Positions 28,447 to 36,621 of a stretch of 64,000 nt of DNA are shown piece after piece; position 1 is the stretch's first letter; each line of letters begins with the position of its first letter. The stretch is from positions 1,515,501 to 1,579,500 of the forward strand of contig NZ_CP087715.1 in assembly GCF_020991125.1 (NCBI RefSeq). Reading direction: 5' to 3'. Below the pieces are notes generated by a model. That model had not been told where the DNA came from. It was given only the letters and a program-made list of their open reading frames with translations, and did no database searches. A program made the position numbers and the translations under genes. The DNA comes from Microbulbifer celer. GTDB taxonomy: Bacteria > Pseudomonadota > Gammaproteobacteria > Pseudomonadales > Cellvibrionaceae.

Positions 28447-29616
28447 TTAATCCCGCCGCAAATGATCCTTGATCGCAATCGGATTGGGGAAGTTCAGAAC
28501 CACGATGTACGAAGACACCAGGAAGGTAAGAATCGCGGTGGCCTGGATCAGGTGGGAGGCTTCGCTGCCGATCAGTTTCTGGCTCATGGCGAGATAGGCG
28601 ATCAGTAGGGAGAACTCACTGATCTGCCCCAGACGGAAGCCAAGATCCCACGCAAGAATCTTGCGCTCACTCTGTTGGCCCAATAGATAGCGGAAAACCA
28701 CCGGTTTGAACATCAGCACGGCGGCGGCTGCCACGATGGCAGGCAGCGCGATCTGCGGCACCATGTCCAGGTTGAATTGTGCCCCGAGGCTGAAGAAAAA
28801 CAGCACCAGGAAAAAGTCCCGCAACGGCTTCAGGTTCAGTGCAATGTATTGAGAGATCGGGCTGGTCGCCAGGGTGATTCCGGCAATGAAGGCGCCGATT
28901 TCCCTCGAGAGTCCCATGATCTCCGCTAACTCTGCCAGTCCCAGGCACCAGCCCAGCGCGAGTAGAAACACGTACTCGTGAAAGCGGTCAAAGCGTGTCA
29001 ACAGTGGTTGCAGCACAAAGCGCACGCCGCCCCAGGCAATGGCGATCAGCAGGGGGAGTGCGGCAAAGGAGATGCCCAGTTGTGCAAAGTCCACTGCGCC
29101 GGTGCTGCCGCTCAACAGGATCATCAAGCACGCGATGGCGACAAAGTCCTGAAATAACAGCAGACCGACCATCATTTCCCCCAGGTGCTTGTGGTGCAGT
29201 ACCGTGGTGGGAAGCAGCTTGATGCCGATAATGGTGCTGGAGAACATCATCGCCATGCCGATCACCCAGCGCTCGATGGGCGTAAAGCCGAACATCCAGC
29301 CGATAAGATAACCCAACCCCAGAAACAGGCCGCAACTGATCAGCCCCACAAACGTTGCCTTGCGCATGACGGAAATCAGCGCTTTTGGCTGCATATCCAG
29401 CCCAAGCAGGAATAGCAGGAAGATGATGCCGATACTCGACATTTCTGCCATCAGTTTCACGTTGTCGACAATCGCGAGGCCGGAGGAACCGAAAAGGACA
29501 CCGAGAGCGATATAGGCTACCAATAACGGCTGACGGCCATAGAGGGCGAGGGATGCCAATACCGCGGCACCGCTGAAAATCAGGAAAAACGACTGAAACA
29601 GAGAGGTCTCAGGCAC
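28447..29616 (-). CDS. KefB-type cation:proton antiporter (CPA2)
   Basis: A 389-residue inner-membrane protein with about 11-12 helices in the CPA2 monovalent cation:proton antiporter fold, marked by FLLFLLGLDMQPKAL and AFIAGITLATSPIS. It lacks the C-terminal RCK/TrkA-N nucleotide-binding domain of full-length KefB/KefC (about 600 residues), so it is the short form with no visible ligand gating. It is convergent with the RND operon. Confidence 0.88.
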   Translation of the reverse strand: MPETSLFQSFFLIFSGAAVLASLALYGRQPLLVAYIALGVLFGSSGLAIVDNVKLMAEMSSIGIIFLLFLLGLDMQPKALISVMRKATFVGLISCGLFLGLGYLIGWMFGFTPIERWVIGMAMMFSSTIIGIKLLPTTVLHHKHLGEMMVGLLLFQDFVAIACLMILLSGSTGAVDFAQLGISFAALPLLIAIAWGGVRFVLQPLLTRFDRFHEYVFLLALGWCLGLAELAEIMGLSREIGAFIAGITLATSPISQYIALNLKPLRDFFLVLFFFSLGAQFNLDMVPQIALPAIVAAAAVLMFKPVVFRYLLGQQSERKILAWDLGFRLGQISEFSLLIAYLAMSQKLIGSEASHLIQATAILTFLVSSYIVVLNFPNPIAIKDHLRRD

Positions 29617-29773
29617 TGCACATCCTTGTAGTTAACTTGAGAGTTGAGTCGTGGGAATACTGCTCCCGGGTGAGGACTTCGGGCGGTACTGGTAACCCGA
29701 AATCCTGCAGTTGCCCATTATCGGCTGATGATCCCTCTGAATTCCACCCTGGCTACCAACAAGAGCAGTGCAC

Positions 29774-31441
29774 TCAGAGATTGAACCAGCGCAGATTTTC
29801 CCCCTCTGGTGACAGAATTGGCTGTTGGCAGACCTCGCCGGGCGGCTGTGCCAGCAGCGCCCGGGCCTGGTCAATGAACGTGTGCAGCGGCAGGGTGACC
29901 TGGCCCGGCGGTGTTGTTTCCTCTTCGACAGAAAACTGCAGCGCGGGGGCGGCGCTCTTGCCCTGATAGCGCCATACACCGCTTTCACTGTCGTACTGGT
30001 AGTAAGGCAGTAACCGGTGGCCGTGCTCCGCGATGACTTCAATGGCGTCAATCAGGTAATCAACGGTTTCCTGATCCAGGAAATAATTGAAATTCAGTCT
30101 TACCCAGCCCGGTTTGAGGATACTCTCTCCGGCACTGACCAGTTGCTCCAGTGCCGCACTCTGCTCTTCGGTCAGGTGCAACAGTTTGTGGCCGTAAGGG
30201 CCGGCACAGGAGCAGCCGCCACGGACCTGGATGCCGAACAGATCGTTTAGCAACGCAACGACAAACCCGTGATGCAGGGGTTTACCTCTCCGAAGAATAT
30301 GCAGGGAGACAATACTGACGCGCTCTGCACGGGTGCCGCCGAGAATCTCGATATTGGGGTTGTCCGACCAGCGGGAGAATGCCTGCGTCAGCCAGGCCGC
30401 CTCGCGCGCCTCGATTTCCTCTGCGCCCACCGCATCTTTCAGAGCAAATACCATGCCTGCACGCACGGATTCGATAATGGCGGGGGTGCCCGCTTCTTCC
30501 CGCCGTTCCCCTGGGGGCAGGTAAGTGTGCCGGCCGGGGCCCACCCACGAGACGGTGCCGCCGCCGGGCATCGCGGGTTGGCTGTCTGGCAACAGTGTTC
30601 TTCGCACTACGAGGATACCCGGTGTGCCGGGGCCGCCGACAAATTTGTGCGGTGAAATAAAGATCGCATCTTTGCTGCCACCGCTGCCCTGCATGTCGAT
30701 ATTGACATAGGGAGCAGCGGCAGCGTAATCCCAGAAAGACAGCGCGCCGTTGTCCTGTAGCAGTCGGGTGACGGCTTCCACATCGGAGCGAATGCCGGTG
30801 ACATTGGAGGCGGCGGAGAAACTACCGATTTTCAGTGGCCGCTCGGCATGGCGGTCCAGCGCCTGCTGCAGTTCTTCCAGATTGACCCCACCGTCTTCGT
30901 TCTGCGCAATGGTGACCACATCTGCGATGGACTCCCGCCATGGCAGATCGTTGGAGTGGTGCTCGAATGGACCGATAAACACCACCGGTCGTTTTTCCTG
31001 CGGGATGTGGCTGGCGGTTACGCCGAAGCGATCGTAACAATCGCGGCGTAATCCGAGACTGTCTACCAAACGATTGATGGCGGAGGTTGCGCCGGCGCCG
31101 CAGAAAATCACAGCGTGTTCATCGCCGGCGTTTACCGAGTGGCGTATCACCGTGCGCGCCTGCTCCCGAAACGCGGTGGTCTGGCGGCCGGTGGCGGAGG
31201 TTTCGCTATGGGTGTTGGCATACCAGGGAAGCACCTGATGGCGGATGTTGTCTTCGATAAAGCCGAGACTGCGGCCGGAGGCGGTGTAATCGGCGTAGAC
31301 CAGCGGGCGCTCGCCGAAAGGCGTCGCGAGGGGGGCGCGCTCGCCTATCACGCTTTCGCGGATTCGGGTCAGTAGCGGCTCGACCGCTGGGTTCAGGGCT
31401 GGGCTTTGGTTATTATTTTTTCTATTGCGTGGAGCGGCCAT
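29774..31441 (-). CDS. Class V aminotransferase, cysteine-desulfurase-like
   Basis: A 555-residue PLP enzyme. The PLP lysine is in FISPHKFVGGPGTPG; the nucleotide-free opening YADYTASGRSL and HSETSATGRQTTAFR follow the class V pattern. At the place where SufS-type enzymes carry the catalytic cysteine it has QVRGGCSCAGPYGHKLLHL. It is about 150 residues longer than housekeeping IscS/SufS, with an extra C-terminal region, and no Fe-S scaffold gene is next to it. Start ATG 31441 has GAGG five bases upstream. The Lrp regulator gene lies directly upstream on the same strand. The substrate is unknown. Confidence 0.8.
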   Translation of the reverse strand: MAAPRNRKNNNQSPALNPAVEPLLTRIRESVIGERAPLATPFGERPLVYADYTASGRSLGFIEDNIRHQVLPWYANTHSETSATGRQTTAFREQARTVIRHSVNAGDEHAVIFCGAGATSAINRLVDSLGLRRDCYDRFGVTASHIPQEKRPVVFIGPFEHHSNDLPWRESIADVVTIAQNEDGGVNLEELQQALDRHAERPLKIGSFSAASNVTGIRSDVEAVTRLLQDNGALSFWDYAAAAPYVNIDMQGSGGSKDAIFISPHKFVGGPGTPGILVVRRTLLPDSQPAMPGGGTVSWVGPGRHTYLPPGERREEAGTPAIIESVRAGMVFALKDAVGAEEIEAREAAWLTQAFSRWSDNPNIEILGGTRAERVSIVSLHILRRGKPLHHGFVVALLNDLFGIQVRGGCSCAGPYGHKLLHLTEEQSAALEQLVSAGESILKPGWVRLNFNYFLDQETVDYLIDAIEVIAEHGHRLLPYYQYDSESGVWRYQGKSAAPALQFSVEEETTPPGQVTLPLHTFIDQARALLAQPPGEVCQQPILSPEGENLRWFNL

Positions 31442-31548
31442 GGCTACCTCAAATACTGAAGAGCCGCCTACGGGGATCACCCACGGGCGGCAGGGCTGAA
31501 CAGCGGCTGAGCTGGCTGGGCGTCATTTTCCGTCTTTCCATTTTCCCG

Positions 31549-32019
31549 TCATTCGTCGGAAGGAATCGGCAGCTCGGTGCTGCTTTTGATCTGTTCCATG
31601 GCGAAATTGGAGGCGACGTCGGATATGCCGGAATGGGAGATCAGCTTTTTGTAAAAGTGGTCATAAGCGGCCACGTCTCTGACCACTACCCGGAGAATAT
31701 AGTCGTAGTCCCCGGCCATGCGGTAGCAATCTACCACCTCCGGGAAATCCGCAATACTGCGGGAAAAGGAGTCCGCCCACTCCGCACTGTGCTGGTTGGT
31801 TTTGACCTGGGCAAATACCGACACCGGCAACCCCAGAATCTCCGCATCCAGCAAGGCGACTTTGCGGCGGATGATCCCACTTTTCTCCAGTTTCTGAATC
31901 CGACGCCAGCAGGGGGTCTTGGTCAATCCCACGCGCTCGGCCAGCTCTTCGATGGAGAGGCTAACATCAGATTGGAGGATGGCAAGAAGTTGTCGATCAA
32001 TCGCGTCGAGTGAGGACAT
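31549..32019 (-). CDS. Lrp/AsnC family transcriptional regulator
   Basis: A 156-residue regulator with an N-terminal winged HTH (IDRQLLAILQSDVSLSIEELAERVGLTKTPCWRRIQKLEKSGII) and a C-terminal RAM/ligand domain (GDYDYILRVVVRDVAAYDHF). Such proteins sense amino acids and form octamers. It is placed between phhA and the aminotransferase gene, both on the same strand, which suggests control of amino-acid metabolism; the target is inferred. Confidence 0.92.
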   Translation of the reverse strand: MSSLDAIDRQLLAILQSDVSLSIEELAERVGLTKTPCWRRIQKLEKSGIIRRKVALLDAEILGLPVSVFAQVKTNQHSAEWADSFSRSIADFPEVVDCYRMAGDYDYILRVVVRDVAAYDHFYKKLISHSGISDVASNFAMEQIKSSTELPIPSDE

Positions 32020-32245
32020 ATTTCTACAAATCTCCCTTCAGCGCGAGGATAAATTCCGTAGAGCGTGTTTTCAGTGCCTCCAATGGCAACAAATTACCCC
32101 GGCAGTTTTCGGTGTTGCGGCGGTATCCGACTTTTTGCGGTCTCTTTAATCAGAACCCTTTGGTTACCGGCGCATGCATGGGGGTAACGATAACCTCCCA
32201 ATTGAAGGGTCAGTAGTGGAATTTTCTCTGTGCCCGATCAAACAC

Positions 32246-32269
32246 AAAAAAGCCGGGCGGGGGCCCGGC
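32246..32269 (-). terminator. Intrinsic terminator of phhA
   Basis: A perfect 7-bp GC stem (32252-32258 with 32263-32269) closes a 4-base loop; on the minus strand it is followed by six T residues. It lies 46 bases after the phhA stop. Confidence 0.9.
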
Positions 32270-32314
32270 GGATCAACAGAGGGTGTTGAACAAGGTGCGG
32301 AGAAGAAAAAACGA

Positions 32315-33184
32315 TTATGCGGCTTCTTTGGGTGGGAACAGTGGTTCGAAAAGCCCCGCGGCCATGGCCTCGCGTACACGCGCCATCAGATCAATCTCGG
32401 TGAGCTGCTGCAGCTGATCGAGACTGCTGAGAACGTAGTACAGCGGCTGTACGATATCGATGCGATAGGGCGTACGCAGCGCATCCACCACCTCGAATGG
32501 CGCTCTTAACGGTTCTTCGCTCATGGCATACAGGGTTTCCTTTGGGGAGGAGAGGATGCCGCCACCGTATATCCTGAGTCCGTCGGGCGTGTTCATCAGA
32601 CCGAATTCGACTGTAAACCAGTACAGGCGGGCGAGGTAAGCGCGCTCTTTGGGCGTTGCTTTGAGGCCGAGCTCGCCGTAATTCTGGGTAAAGTTGGCGA
32701 ACGCGGGGTTGGTGAGCATGGCACAGTGGCCAAAAATCTCGTGGAAGATATCCGGCTCCTGCAGGTAGTCAAACTCTTCCGGTGTGCGGATAAAGGTTGC
32801 GACAGGAAACTTGCGCTCAGACAGCAGACGGAAAAACGTCTCAAATCCGATCAGGGCGGGTACCCGGGCTACTTCCCAGCCGGTCTCACGGCGCAGTACC
32901 TGACTGATCTCCTCCAGCTGGGGGATCCGATCCCGGGGCAGGTCGAGCAACTCGAGACCGTGCAGGTATTCGTCACAGGCGCGCCCCGGGAGGATTTTCA
33001 GCTGGCGCTCAATCAGCGCCTGCCAGGTCTGGTGCTCGCGCTCGGTGTAGTGGATAAAGCCGCTGGCATCCGGTTCGCGGGCTACGTATTTACTCGGCTC
33101 TTTGCCGCTCTTAGCTGCGTCTGCTTGAGTGCTGCGCTTCTGACGGTTGGCGCTGGTTTTGCCAGTCTGGTCACGGTTCATCAT
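32315..33184 (-). CDS. phhA: Phenylalanine 4-monooxygenase
   Basis: A 289-residue non-haem iron, pterin-dependent enzyme that turns phenylalanine into tyrosine. Iron ligands lie in DIFHEIFGHCAML and in the RLYWFTVEFGL helix. The bacterial monodomain length is typical, with an added N-terminal Lys/Gln-rich stretch. I chose ATG 33184 because GGAGG lies five bases upstream; ATG 33196 is a poorer choice. It is divergent from a TyrR-like regulator gene with a TyrR box between them. The usual partner phhB (carbinolamine dehydratase) is not adjacent. Confidence 0.95.
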   Translation of the reverse strand: MMNRDQTGKTSANRQKRSTQADAAKSGKEPSKYVAREPDASGFIHYTEREHQTWQALIERQLKILPGRACDEYLHGLELLDLPRDRIPQLEEISQVLRRETGWEVARVPALIGFETFFRLLSERKFPVATFIRTPEEFDYLQEPDIFHEIFGHCAMLTNPAFANFTQNYGELGLKATPKERAYLARLYWFTVEFGLMNTPDGLRIYGGGILSSPKETLYAMSEEPLRAPFEVVDALRTPYRIDIVQPLYYVLSSLDQLQQLTEIDLMARVREAMAAGLFEPLFPPKEAA

Positions 33185-33338
33185 GACGGCCTCCATTGAG
33201 CCGGTCAGCCGGGGATGGTGTCTCCGGTGTCCGGGGATCTTGTTGTTATGTGCCCTCTATTCTTAGACATCTTCAGCGGCCACCGGCAGTGCGGAATGGA
33301 CCTGCTTGTGCCCAAAAGCCAATAAGGGCTACACTTTT

Positions 33339-33356
33339 TGTAAAGATAAGTTTACA
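33339..33356. promoter_or_regulatory. Perfect TyrR-type box
   Basis: TGTAAA-N6-TTTACA with six spacer bases, the canonical palindrome of TyrR/PhhR regulators. It ends where AGGAGG begins, 19 bases before the start of the TyrR-like gene, and about 155 bases before phhA. Its place fits autorepression and control of phhA. Confidence 0.85.
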
Positions 33357-33374
33357 GGAGGCGCGGGTTTTCCA

Positions 33375-34820
33375 ATGAGAGTTGAAATTACCTGTAGTAA
33401 CCGCGTGGGTATCTTGCAGGAAATCATGGCTATCTTCGGTGAATATAGGGTGAATATAACGTCCGGTGAGCTTGGAGGTGATGACGGGGATAAGGTGTAC
33501 CTGGCCGCCCCCGGATTACTGATGACCCAATACCAGACCATCGAGCGCGCCCTGAGCCGGGTTCCGGGGTTGCGGCGGGTCCGCCGGATTGAGCTGATGC
33601 CCTCGGAGCGGCGCCACTTTGAGCTGGATACTCTGTTGCAGCATGTCGTGGACGAGCCGGTGCTGTCGGTAGACCCCGAAGGACGCATCATCGCTGCCAA
33701 CCTCGCGGCAGCAAAAGCCTGCGGCGTCAGCCAGGGGCAGCTGGCGGGGATGCAGCTGCAGCGCTTTGTGCCCAGGTTGCAGCTCGACGCGTTACTGGAA
33801 GGCTACACGGTGCCGCGCTACGGGTTGCCGGTCACCCTGCGAGGGAAGACTTATCGGCTGGATTGGTCGCCCATCGCTCTGCGGGAAAACCCGGCGGGCC
33901 CGGAGTCCCTCGCGGGTGCCGTGCTGACCCTGGCTCCCGTAGAGGCCTCGTATTTTGAACCGGGAGTACAGGGTGGCTCGGCCAACTTCGTATCCGACAG
34001 TTCTCCACCGGTTCTGTGGGATTCCGGTCGGCGCCGAGAGGCCTGCCTCCGGCTCCAGCAGTTGGCACCACTGTCAGAACCCTTGCTGATCATCGGCGAG
34101 CGGGGTGCAGGCAAAACCACTTTTGCCGCGGCGGCACATCACCTTTCGCCACTGGCGGATCGCTGTGGTGCGCGCTGGCTTGCCTGCGACAGGGTCGCCG
34201 AGCTGTCTAAGTGTGCGGATGACGTCGTCATCATCGATGACCTGGATTTGTGGTCGCCCGAGGGACAGATTCAGCTGGTTAGCGCAATGCGGCAGAAGTC
34301 CGCGGGCAGACGGCTGATTGCCACTGTGGCATCCGTCGACAAGCTGGCCCCGGCTTTATTGCAGTTCCTATCCACGCTGACTCTTCGGCTGCCCCCGCTG
34401 CGTACGATGCGCCCCGTACTGGGTGCGTTTGCCAGCAGGATCCTTGCAATGCAGGGAGAAACGGTGATGCTGGACGAGGGTGCGCAAGGCGCACTGATGC
34501 TTTCAGACTGGCCGAATAACTTTTGCGGTCTGACCGCAGTCCTGCTTGCAGGCTCGGAACATGCCCGCAAGCGGGGCTCTGGCACGCTTGTCCGTGAAGA
34601 TTTACCTGGTCTGATGACTGAAACGCGCCTGCCATGGCACGCCTGGGGAGAGGGACTCGGTTACCGGGAGATGATGGAAAAGATAGAGCGGGCGCTATTG
34701 GAAGAGTTTACCCGTACCCAGCCCTCTACACGGGAATTGGCCCGACGGCTGGGCATTTCCCATACCGCCGTGGCCAACAAGTTGCGCAAATACGGGCTTA
34801 ACGTTAAGCACCCGAGTTAG
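33375..34820 (+). CDS. TyrR/PhhR-like aromatic amino acid regulator with reduced AAA+ domain
   Basis: A 481-residue regulator. Domains in order: N-terminal ACT (MRVEITCSNRVGILQEIMAIF), PAS-like ligand domain (about 80-185), a P-loop ATPase with Walker A GERGAGKTTF at 241-250 (K247) and Walker B VVIIDDLDLW, and a C-terminal Fis-type HTH (RELARRLGISHTAVANKLRKYGL). The stretch between Walker A and B is only about 30 residues, so the GAFTGA sigma-54 contact loop is absent. It should therefore act as a sigma-70 regulator, as E. coli TyrR does. Start ATG 33375; AGGAGG is 13 bases upstream. Confidence 0.88.
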   Translation: MRVEITCSNRVGILQEIMAIFGEYRVNITSGELGGDDGDKVYLAAPGLLMTQYQTIERALSRVPGLRRVRRIELMPSERRHFELDTLLQHVVDEPVLSVDPEGRIIAANLAAAKACGVSQGQLAGMQLQRFVPRLQLDALLEGYTVPRYGLPVTLRGKTYRLDWSPIALRENPAGPESLAGAVLTLAPVEASYFEPGVQGGSANFVSDSSPPVLWDSGRRREACLRLQQLAPLSEPLLIIGERGAGKTTFAAAAHHLSPLADRCGARWLACDRVAELSKCADDVVIIDDLDLWSPEGQIQLVSAMRQKSAGRRLIATVASVDKLAPALLQFLSTLTLRLPPLRTMRPVLGAFASRILAMQGETVMLDEGAQGALMLSDWPNNFCGLTAVLLAGSEHARKRGSGTLVREDLPGLMTETRLPWHAWGEGLGYREMMEKIERALLEEFTRTQPSTRELARRLGISHTAVANKLRKYGLNVKHPS

Positions 34821-35176
34821 CGCTGGATATTGCCCAGCAATATATCCTTGAACATGACGAAATCCCCCCACAGTGAATAGAGCGGGTGCTTGAACGTGGC
34901 GGGGCGGTTGTGCTCAAAAAAGAAATGTCCAACCCAGGCAAAGCCGTATCCGGCAAAGGGAACCGCGATCAATAGAGAAAGGTCCCCGCTTACCAGCGCG
35001 GTGATCAGCAGTGCAATCACCAGTGATGTGCCGATGAAATGCAGGCGGCGGCAGGTAAGGTTGCTGTGTTCCTGCAGGTAGAATGGGTAGAATTCGCGGA
35101 AGGAGGTGAAACCGGACTGGTTCCCTTCTCTTCGCACCTCGTCGCTCTGCACTGTATCAGCGGAATGCTGTGCCAT
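34817..35176 (-). CDS. Mpo1-like (DUF962) membrane protein
   Basis: A 119-residue inner-membrane protein of the Mpo1/DUF962 family, seen by FYPFYLQEHSNLTCRRLHFIGT and HFFFEHNRPATFKHPLYSLWGDF. Yeast Mpo1 is an iron-dependent dioxygenase acting on 2-hydroxy fatty acids; the conserved histidines are present here. Its stop overlaps that of the TyrR-like gene by four bases (convergent). Confidence 0.85.
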   Translation of the reverse strand: MAQHSADTVQSDEVRREGNQSGFTSFREFYPFYLQEHSNLTCRRLHFIGTSLVIALLITALVSGDLSLLIAVPFAGYGFAWVGHFFFEHNRPATFKHPLYSLWGDFVMFKDILLGNIQR

Positions 35177-35250
35177 CTTTACTATCCTGTTTCGAGATTA
35201 TTGTTGGTGTCGGCTCTTTGCGGCCAGATAAAAGTGTACGGCTCTTACGC

Positions 35251-35272
35251 ATTTAGACCAATCAGTCTAAAT
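35251..35272. promoter_or_regulatory. Palindromic operator upstream of the glutarate CoA-transferase gene
   Basis: ATTTAGAC-N6-GTCTAAAT is a perfect inverted repeat with 8-bp arms, the form used by TetR-type dimers. It lies in the divergent spacer between the Mpo1-like gene and gcdG, 54 bases before the gcdG start. No TetR gene is near. Confidence 0.65.
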
Positions 35273-35325
35273 AATGGTACTGTCAGCGGTTAAATAGTCA
35301 GGCAATTTTACAGGCAGGCAGCAAT

Positions 35326-36549
35326 ATGGCCGGACCCCTCACACATCTTAAAGTACTCGATCTCAGTCGTATTCTGGCGGGCCCCTGGGCAAGCCAGGTA
35401 CTGGCGGACTTTGGTGCTGAAGTCATCAAGGTGGAACGGCCGGAGCGCGGAGATGATACCCGCCACTGGGGCCCCCCCTACCTCAAGCGGGAAGATGGTG
35501 CGGATACCGCGGAAGCCGCGTATTACCTGAGCGCCAATCGCGGTAAAAAATCCATCACCGTGGATATTACGCGCCCGGAAGGTCAGCAGTTGGTAAGGGA
35601 ACTGGCCCAGCAGTGCGATATTTTGCTGGAAAACTATAAAGTCGGTGGCCTGAAAAAGTACGGGCTGGACTACGATTCGCTCAAAAGCATCAACCCGAAA
35701 ATCATTTACTGTTCCATTACCGGATTCGGGCAGACGGGCCCTTACGCCAATCGCGCCGGTTACGATGCCATGATCCAGGGCATGGGGGGATTGATGAGTG
35801 TTACCGGCGTGCCGGAAGGCGAGCCTGGAGCCGGTCCGCAAAAAGTCGGTGTCGCGGTCGCGGACCTGATGACCGGGATGTATGCGGTTTCCGCGGTTCT
35901 GGCGGCGGTAGTACATCGCGACCAGACGGGCACCGGGCAGCAGATCGACTTGGCTCTGCTGGACACCCAGGTGGCCTGGCTGGCGAATCAGGCGCAGAAC
36001 TACCTGACTTCCGGTCGCGCCCCCCAGCGCCAGGGCACGGCGCACCCGAATATCGTGCCGTATCAGGCGGTTCCCGCCAGCGATGGCTATTTCATGCTCG
36101 CGGTTGGGAATGATCTCCAGTTTCAGAAATTCTGTGGAATAGCCGGGTTGAATGAAATTGGTAGCGATCCGGCCTACGCCACCAATGCCGCCCGTGTGCA
36201 GGCCCGTGCGCAATTGATCCCTCTGATCGAAGCCGCCACTCGAGAAAAACCGGCGGCCTGGTGGCTGGAGAAACTGAGCGAAGCCCATGTACCCTGCGGT
36301 CCCATCAATGACCTTGAGCAGGTGTTTGCCGATGATCAGGTGCGGGCGCGACAAATGGTGGTAGAGCAGTCACACCCTGAAGCCGGCACGGTAAAAACCG
36401 TGCGCAACCCGGTGATCTATTCCGAAAGTGCACTGGAGTACGAGGCACCACCGCCACTACTGGGCCAGCATACTGACGCTATTCTGAAAGATATGTTGGG
36501 TAAAACGGTTGACGATATAGCGGAGCTCAAGCGCAACGGCGTCATCTGA
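35326..36549 (+). CDS. gcdG: CaiB/BaiF CoA-transferase, probable glutarate CoA-transferase
   Basis: A 407-residue class III CoA-transferase. The catalytic aspartate is in VAVADLMTGMYA, and LDLSRILAGPWASQVLADFGAEVIKVERP opens the fold. Segments such as GDDTRHWGPP, YLSANRGKKSI, NYKVGGLKKYGL, RQGTAHPNIVPYQA and PPPLLGQHT agree closely with what I recall of human SUGCT and bacterial GcdG, which make glutaryl-CoA from glutarate. With gcdH at 20834 it would complete entry into glutarate degradation, although the genes are 13 kb apart. Confidence 0.82.
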   Translation: MAGPLTHLKVLDLSRILAGPWASQVLADFGAEVIKVERPERGDDTRHWGPPYLKREDGADTAEAAYYLSANRGKKSITVDITRPEGQQLVRELAQQCDILLENYKVGGLKKYGLDYDSLKSINPKIIYCSITGFGQTGPYANRAGYDAMIQGMGGLMSVTGVPEGEPGAGPQKVGVAVADLMTGMYAVSAVLAAVVHRDQTGTGQQIDLALLDTQVAWLANQAQNYLTSGRAPQRQGTAHPNIVPYQAVPASDGYFMLAVGNDLQFQKFCGIAGLNEIGSDPAYATNAARVQARAQLIPLIEAATREKPAAWWLEKLSEAHVPCGPINDLEQVFADDQVRARQMVVEQSHPEAGTVKTVRNPVIYSESALEYEAPPPLLGQHTDAILKDMLGKTVDDIAELKRNGVI

Positions 36550-36621
36550 GTCCACTGATCACTGGCGAAGAGTCGATTGATATTGTCCACCGCTGAGCCC
36601 TGAGTCAGCGCGGGAGCGGTC

